From contig CAZKTS010000080.1 of the NCBI GenBank assembly GCA_964555735.1, positions 1-34,454 of the forward strand: DNA of 34,454 nt, written 5' to 3'. Under the pieces are notes generated by a model. The model was not told the origin of the DNA. It did no database searches and saw only the letters and a program-made list of their open reading frames with translations. Position numbers and translations under genes: made by a program. Shown in pieces: positions 31,093 to 34,454 of this stretch; within the stretch, counting starts at the first letter, position 1; every line of letters starts with the position of its first letter. This DNA comes from CAZKTS01 sp964555735. GTDB lineage: Bacteria; Actinomycetota; Acidimicrobiia; IMCC26256; PALSA-555.

Positions 31093-31706
31093 TTGCGGTC
31101 GTCGACCCGCGTGCCCCAGGACCACGGCAGCAGCTGACGGCCGACATCGAGGACGCCGCGCACGACGCCGCGGATCTCTTCCACCACCTGGAGCACCGCG
31201 TCGACCTTCTCCTCGAGCGCGCTCAGTCGCTCGTCGGTCGCGGTCGACGGCCCGCGCGCCGCCTCGGCCTCGAGTCGCGCTCGGCACGCCTTGGTGAGGC
31301 GGGCGGTGTCGCGCTCCTCGGCGATGTAGCGCCCGAGCAGCGCGCCGCTCTGGCTGTCGATCGTGCGGTCACGGAACAGGCCGTCGAACCCGTCGGGCTC
31401 GTCGTCCTTCGCCAAGCCGATGCCGAGCAGGTCCATCTTCTCGAGGTCGGGCCGCGCCGACGCCGCGATCGCCAGGCGCTCCTCGTGCTTCGGGTCGACC
31501 TTGCGGCGCACCTCGAAGCCCAGCTCGTCGATCCGGGCCGCGAACGCCGCGCCGTGCTCGGCCTCCCGCCGGGCGATGAGCCGCAGGAGCCGGCCGGTCT
31601 CGTCGTCCTTGGTCACCGACGCCCACGCCGAGAGCTCCGCATGGGCGTCCATCTCGCCGTTGGCGATGGCGTTGAGCAGGCCGAGGTACGTGGGCTTCTC
31701 GGGCAT
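31089..31706 (-). CDS. Ferritin-like domain protein
   Basis: A 205-residue protein whose first two-thirds look like a four-helix ferritin-like (rubrerythrin-type) bundle. Possible di-iron ligands are Glu18 in ANGEMDAHAELSAW, E48-x-x-H51 in ARREAEH and the later IAEERDTARL segment. The C-terminal third is a likely coiled coil (LSALEEKVDAVLQVVEEIRG). GGAGGAG precedes ATG 31704-31706 at ideal spacing. Iron storage, redox or a structural role are all possible. Confidence 0.78.
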   Translation of the reverse strand: MPEKPTYLGLLNAIANGEMDAHAELSAWASVTKDDETGRLLRLIARREAEHGAAFAARIDELGFEVRRKVDPKHEERLAIAASARPDLEKMDLLGIGLAKDDEPDGFDGLFRDRTIDSQSGALLGRYIAEERDTARLTKACRARLEAEAARGPSTATDERLSALEEKVDAVLQVVEEIRGVVRGVLDVGRQLLPWSWGTRVDDRN

Positions 31707-31795
31707 GACGGCTCCTCCGGCGGTGCGGGCGGATGCGGCGTGGACGGTCCGTCGAGCCTACGACCGCAGTGCCCCCGCCGCCCGGGGTGAACGCG

Positions 31796-31801
31796 TAGGG
31801 T
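31796..31801 (+). promoter_or_regulatory. -10 box of orphan binding-protein gene
   Basis: TAGGGT, eight bases before ATG 31810. The spacing fits a leaderless or near-leaderless transcript. No Shine-Dalgarno sequence is seen. Confidence 0.5.
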
Positions 31802-31809
31802 TCTGCGCC

Positions 31810-33018
31810 ATGCTGTCTCGCAGAGTCCTCGCCGCCGTCGTCAGCGCCGCCACCGTCGCCGCGCTCACCATCGGCACCGCCGCCACCGCCTCCGCCCAGG
31901 GCACCGACACCACGAAGGTGGTGAAGATCGGCGTGCTCGCGCCGATCGACGACGGCCTGACGCAGTTCGGCCTCGGCATCCGCAACTCGGCGCAGCTCGC
32001 GGTCGACCAGGCCAACGCCAAGAAGGCGATCCCGGGCTGGACCATCGAGCTCGTCCCGGTGAACGACTCGTCCGACGCGACCGTCGGCGCGGCCGGCGCG
32101 CAGCAGCTCGTCGACGACCCGGCCGTCGTCGGTGTCGTCGGCCCGTACAACTCGGGTGTCGCGTCCGCGGCGCTGCCGATCATGGCGCCGGCCAACCTCG
32201 CGCTGGTCTCGCCGGGCAACACGCTCACCGACCTCACGCTCGGCCCCGACCCCGACAACCCCGTGCGTCCGTATGCCGACTACTTCCGCCTGGTCGGGAG
32301 CGACGCCGAGCAGGCCGTCTTCCTCGCCGACAACGCCAAGGAGCTCGGCGCCAAGAAGGTCGCGGTCGTGAGCGAGACCAAGGCCGTGAGCCAGGGCCTG
32401 GCCAATCAGTTCGTCGCCGCGTTCGAGAAGGACGGCGGCGAGATCACCGTGCAGCAGGTGGTGCCCGACGGCGCGACCGACTTCACCGAGTTCCTCGACG
32501 CCGCGGTGCCGACCAAGCCTGATCTGATCTTCTTCGGCGGTGAGTACCCGGTGGCCGCGACGCTGCGCGACCAGGCCACCGAAGCCGGGCTCAAGAAGCC
32601 CCTGATGGGCGGCGACGGCATCAAGGACCCGGCGTACATCGTCGAGGCCGGCAACGCCGCGAAGGGCGACTACGCGAGCACGGTCGGCACGCCGATCGAC
32701 TCGCTCAAGACCGCGAAGAAGTTCCTCGCCGCCTACGAGAAGGCCGACTTCACCGACCCGCCGAGCGACTTCGGCCCGTACGCCTACGACGCCGCGAACA
32801 TCATCATCGCCGCGGCCAAGAAGGCGCTCGCCGGTCAGGACGCGATCCCGGCCGATGCCCGCGCGCAGGTCGTCGCCGGCCTCCAGGCCACCAAGACCAA
32901 GGGCGCCAGCGGCCCGGTGAGCTTCGACCAGTACGGCGACACCAACCACGTGGTGTTCACGCTGTACCAGGTGAAGGGCAAGACCGACGCGCTCGACTGG
33001 GTGCCGGTCAGCCCCTGA
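31810..33018 (+). CDS. Branched-chain-amino-acid-type ABC transporter substrate-binding protein
   Basis: A 402-residue exported binding protein of the LivJ/LivK (PBP type 1) family. The signal peptide MLSRRVLAAVVSAATVAAL ends near ATASAQ with no lipobox cysteine. The mature protein starts with VVKIGVLAPIDDGLTQFGLGIRNS and has VVGVVGPYNSGVASAALPIM, the serine-rich ligand loop, and a second lobe with KKVAVVSETKAVSQG and DLIFFGGEYPVAAT. ATG 31810 follows a TAGGGT box by eight bases. No permease or ATPase of this family is nearby, so it works with a transporter elsewhere or as a sensor. Ligand unknown. Confidence 0.92.
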   Translation: MLSRRVLAAVVSAATVAALTIGTAATASAQGTDTTKVVKIGVLAPIDDGLTQFGLGIRNSAQLAVDQANAKKAIPGWTIELVPVNDSSDATVGAAGAQQLVDDPAVVGVVGPYNSGVASAALPIMAPANLALVSPGNTLTDLTLGPDPDNPVRPYADYFRLVGSDAEQAVFLADNAKELGAKKVAVVSETKAVSQGLANQFVAAFEKDGGEITVQQVVPDGATDFTEFLDAAVPTKPDLIFFGGEYPVAATLRDQATEAGLKKPLMGGDGIKDPAYIVEAGNAAKGDYASTVGTPIDSLKTAKKFLAAYEKADFTDPPSDFGPYAYDAANIIIAAAKKALAGQDAIPADARAQVVAGLQATKTKGASGPVSFDQYGDTNHVVFTLYQVKGKTDALDWVPVSP

Positions 33019-33021
33019 CCG

Positions 33022-33393
33022 TCACCGCCCGAGCGGGCGGGCGAAGCTGAGCTCGTGGCCGTCGGGGTCGAGCGCGTGGAAGTAGCGCTCGCCCCACGGC
33101 GCGTCGGTCGGTTCGCCCTCGGGCGTGGTGCCGGCCGCGAGCACCCGTGCGTGCATGGCGTCGACGTCGTCGACGAAGAAGATCACGCGGCCCCACGGTC
33201 GGACGATGCGCGCGCGGGGCGGATCCAGCTGCAGGTTGAGGAAGCCTGACCCGGCGGCGAACGTCGTGAACGGCGCAGCAGCACCGCCGCTCACCGCGAC
33301 GAAGCCGATCGCCTCGTAGAAGGCAACGCTGCGCGCCATGTCGGCCACGTGGAGCGTGACTGCGTCGATCGACTCGATCGGACCGTCGGCCAT
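33022..33393 (-). CDS. VOC family (glyoxalase/bleomycin-resistance-like) protein
   Basis: A 123-residue vicinal-oxygen-chelate protein. It shows the two beta-alpha-beta modules: ITL-like SIDAVTLHVADMARSVAFYE, then GRVIFFVDDVDAMHARVLAAG and GERYFHALDPDGHELSFARP. The metal ligands His17 region and the final E-L of DPDGHELSF are where family members bind metal. ATG 33391-33393 was chosen; an upstream in-frame start gives an unconserved extension. It is convergent with the binding-protein gene, three bases apart. Activity not predictable. Confidence 0.88.
   Translation of the reverse strand: MADGPIESIDAVTLHVADMARSVAFYEAIGFVAVSGGAAAPFTTFAAGSGFLNLQLDPPRARIVRPWGRVIFFVDDVDAMHARVLAAGTTPEGEPTDAPWGERYFHALDPDGHELSFARPLGR
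33025..33040. terminator. Stem-loop at convergent 3' ends
   Basis: CCGCCC-GAGC-GGGCGG is a perfect 6-bp GC stem with a 4-nt loop, seven bases after the stop of the binding-protein gene and inside the last codons of the convergent VOC gene. Its place fits a shared terminator, but the lack of a T-tract and its coding location keep this tentative. Confidence 0.35.
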
Positions 33394-33455
33394 CCGCCCG
33401 AGTCTTCCAGCCGGTGCGGTGGTTCGGCCCGGGCGTGCCGGGGTATGGAGCCCGC

Positions 33456-33839
33456 ATGCCGACACCAACCTCTGCCTCCCGCCCCCGCGTGCAGCGGCCG
33501 GTCCTGTGGGCCGGTGCGGTCGTCGCCCTCCTGCTGCTTGTGGTCTTCCCGCTCCAGACCCTCGCCGTGGCGATGCTCGTGGCGACGGCCATGCTCGTGA
33601 TGAGCATCTACGTCGTCTGGCGCCACGGCCATCGCCAGCCCCCGGGGCGCAACGCGGCCATCGAGCACCGGCTGCCCCAGGTGACCGGCGCCCTGACCGC
33701 CTTCGGCGCCGTGGCTGCGCTGCTCTTCCCGGCGACGGTGGCGACCGTGGCCTTCGTGCTCATGGTCCTCGCCGCCTGCGCCCTGTTCGTGCTCGAGCTC
33801 GCCGACCGCGGCCACCGAGGCTCCCACCACCGGGCCTGA
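33456..33839 (+). CDS. Small integral membrane protein of unknown function
   Basis: A 127-residue hydrophobic protein that I do not recognise. Two hydrophobic regions, each long enough for one to two helices, lie at about residues 16-55 (VLWAGAVVALLLLVVFPLQT then LAVAMLVATAMLVMSIYVVW) and 77-115. A polar loop with RHGHRQPPGRNAAIEHRLPQ separates them. ATG 33456 is the start. It is divergent from the VOC gene and 61 bp upstream of the desaturase gene. The high hydrophobicity and conserved-looking codon bias support that it is a real gene. Confidence 0.6.
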   Translation: MPTPTSASRPRVQRPVLWAGAVVALLLLVVFPLQTLAVAMLVATAMLVMSIYVVWRHGHRQPPGRNAAIEHRLPQVTGALTAFGAVAALLFPATVATVAFVLMVLAACALFVLELADRGHRGSHHRA

Positions 33840-33871
33840 CGCCTCGAGGCCGCTCGGGGCCTGACTGGTTT

Positions 33872-33894
33872 CCCTACCGACCAGTCGGTAGGGT
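33872..33894. promoter_or_regulatory. TetR-type operator overlapping a leaderless -10 box
   Basis: CCCTACCGAC-CA-GTCGGTAGGG (33872-33893) is a perfect palindrome with 10-bp arms. Its right arm contains most of the -10 box TAGGGT (33889-33894), six bases before GTG 33901. A bound dimer would cover the promoter. The symmetry and size fit TetR-family repressors, some of which control fatty-acid desaturases. Confidence 0.7.
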
Positions 33895-33900
33895 GGCGCC

Positions 33901-34454
33901 GTGGACGACGCCGCCCTCCTCGCCGAGCTCGAGCCGGTGGCCGGCCGGCTCATGGATCGCCACCTCCGCACCGCCCGGTCGTGGGTCCCGCACGAGCTCG
34001 TCCCCTGGGAGCGCGGCGCAGCGGTGGAGCGGGGGGAGGAGTGGACGCCCGACGACACCGCTGCGGGCGACGCCGCCCGCAGTGCGCTCTTCGTCAACCT
34101 CCTCACCGAGGACAACCTCCCCTACTACTTCCGCACGATCAGCGATCGCTTCGGACGCGACGACGCCTGGGGCGCGTGGACCCGCCGGTGGACCGCCGAG
34201 GAGGGCCGCCACGCGATCGTGATCCGCGACTACCTGTCGGTGACGCGGGCCGTCGACCCCGTCGCGCTCGAGGAGGCGCGCATGACGCAGGTGTGCAACG
34301 GCGTCGTGCCCGAGCCGCAGTCGGTGTCCGACTCGCTCGTCTACGTGAGCCTCCAGGAGCTGGCGACGCGCATCGCGCACCAGAACACCGGCAAGCTCCT
34401 CGGCGACAAGGCCGGGCAGCGCATCATGAGCCGCGTCGCCGGCGACGAGAACCT
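33901..34454 (+). CDS. Acyl-ACP desaturase (3' end missing, cut by window edge)
   Basis: The first 184 codons of a soluble di-iron acyl-[acyl-carrier-protein] desaturase (plant-type stearoyl-ACP desaturase family, DesA in mycobacteria), which introduces a double bond into ACP-bound fatty acids. Diagnostic segments are LVPWERG, LLTEDNLPYYFRTI (first iron Glu), WTAEEGRHAIVIRDYL with the EExxH pattern, and ELATRIAHQNTGKLLGDKAG. The gene runs off the right edge with no stop. GTG 33901 lies six bases after a TAGGGT -10, so the transcript is probably leaderless. A perfect palindrome over the -10 implies control by a TetR-type repressor, which is not in the window. Confidence 0.93.
   Translation, partial: MDDAALLAELEPVAGRLMDRHLRTARSWVPHELVPWERGAAVERGEEWTPDDTAAGDAARSALFVNLLTEDNLPYYFRTISDRFGRDDAWGAWTRRWTAEEGRHAIVIRDYLSVTRAVDPVALEEARMTQVCNGVVPEPQSVSDSLVYVSLQELATRIAHQNTGKLLGDKAGQRIMSRVAGDEN

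Noticed and set aside
1..34454. Mobile elements, integrase, attachment sites, CRISPR arrays, tRNA or rRNA genes
   Set aside because: None could be recognised on either strand; no transposase-like protein and no terminal repeats around the island.

Overview
This window is a gene-dense, very high-GC (about 70 %) bacterial chromosome segment. Its gene content points to an actinomycetote: an F420-type luciferase-like oxidoreductase, a soluble acyl-ACP desaturase, an MmpS-like secreted protein, DUF3089 and PF20091-type secreted hydrolases, many GTG starts, and start codons placed 6-8 nt after a TANNNT -10 box as in leaderless actinobacterial transcripts. An Acidimicrobiia-like lineage is my best guess, but there is no rRNA or marker gene here to prove it. 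I see no tRNA, rRNA, CRISPR array, insertion sequence or phage gene, and no gene-free stretch above 300 bases.

Positions 1-17455 form what looks like one catabolic island. On the minus strand lie a partial amidohydrolase and an NTF2-like (SnoaL-type) protein. Divergent from them is a plus-strand operon (1205-7609): substrate-binding protein, cyclase-family hydrolase, RbsC-like permease, RbsA-like double ATPase, cytochrome P450 and a second NTF2-like protein. A FadR-type GntR regulator (minus strand) follows. Divergent from it is a second block (8617-11774): amidase-signature enzyme, NTF2-like protein and luciferase-like monooxygenase. A third block (11897-17455) holds a class II aldolase-like protein, a full-length amidohydrolase, an acyl-CoA synthetase, a metallo-beta-lactamase-fold hydrolase and a D-2-hydroxyacid dehydrogenase. 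Together these suggest uptake, oxygenation, amide/ring/lactone hydrolysis, aldol or decarboxylation chemistry and CoA activation of an unidentified organic substrate. The two promoter regions that should drive the operon and the amidase block share the heptamer TAATCAT beside the -10 box; at the amidase it is half of a perfect palindrome, so one GntR regulator may control both.

Positions 17442-34454 are a mosaic of short transcription units: two phytanoyl-CoA-dioxygenase-like oxygenases, a NYN-domain protein, an M23 lipoprotein peptidase, secreted alpha/beta hydrolases, a sterol-desaturase-family membrane hydroxylase, a MarR/membrane-protein divergent pair, another NTF2-like protein, a DrrAB-type ABC exporter, an MmpS-like protein, two overlapping methyltransferases, an SDR, an MmcQ/YjbR protein, a ferritin-like protein, an orphan branched-chain-amino-acid-type binding protein, a VOC protein, a small membrane protein, and an acyl-ACP desaturase cut by the right edge. 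Many of these genes look leaderless, whereas most island genes carry Shine-Dalgarno sequences. The desaturase promoter carries a perfect 22-bp TetR-type palindrome over its -10 box.
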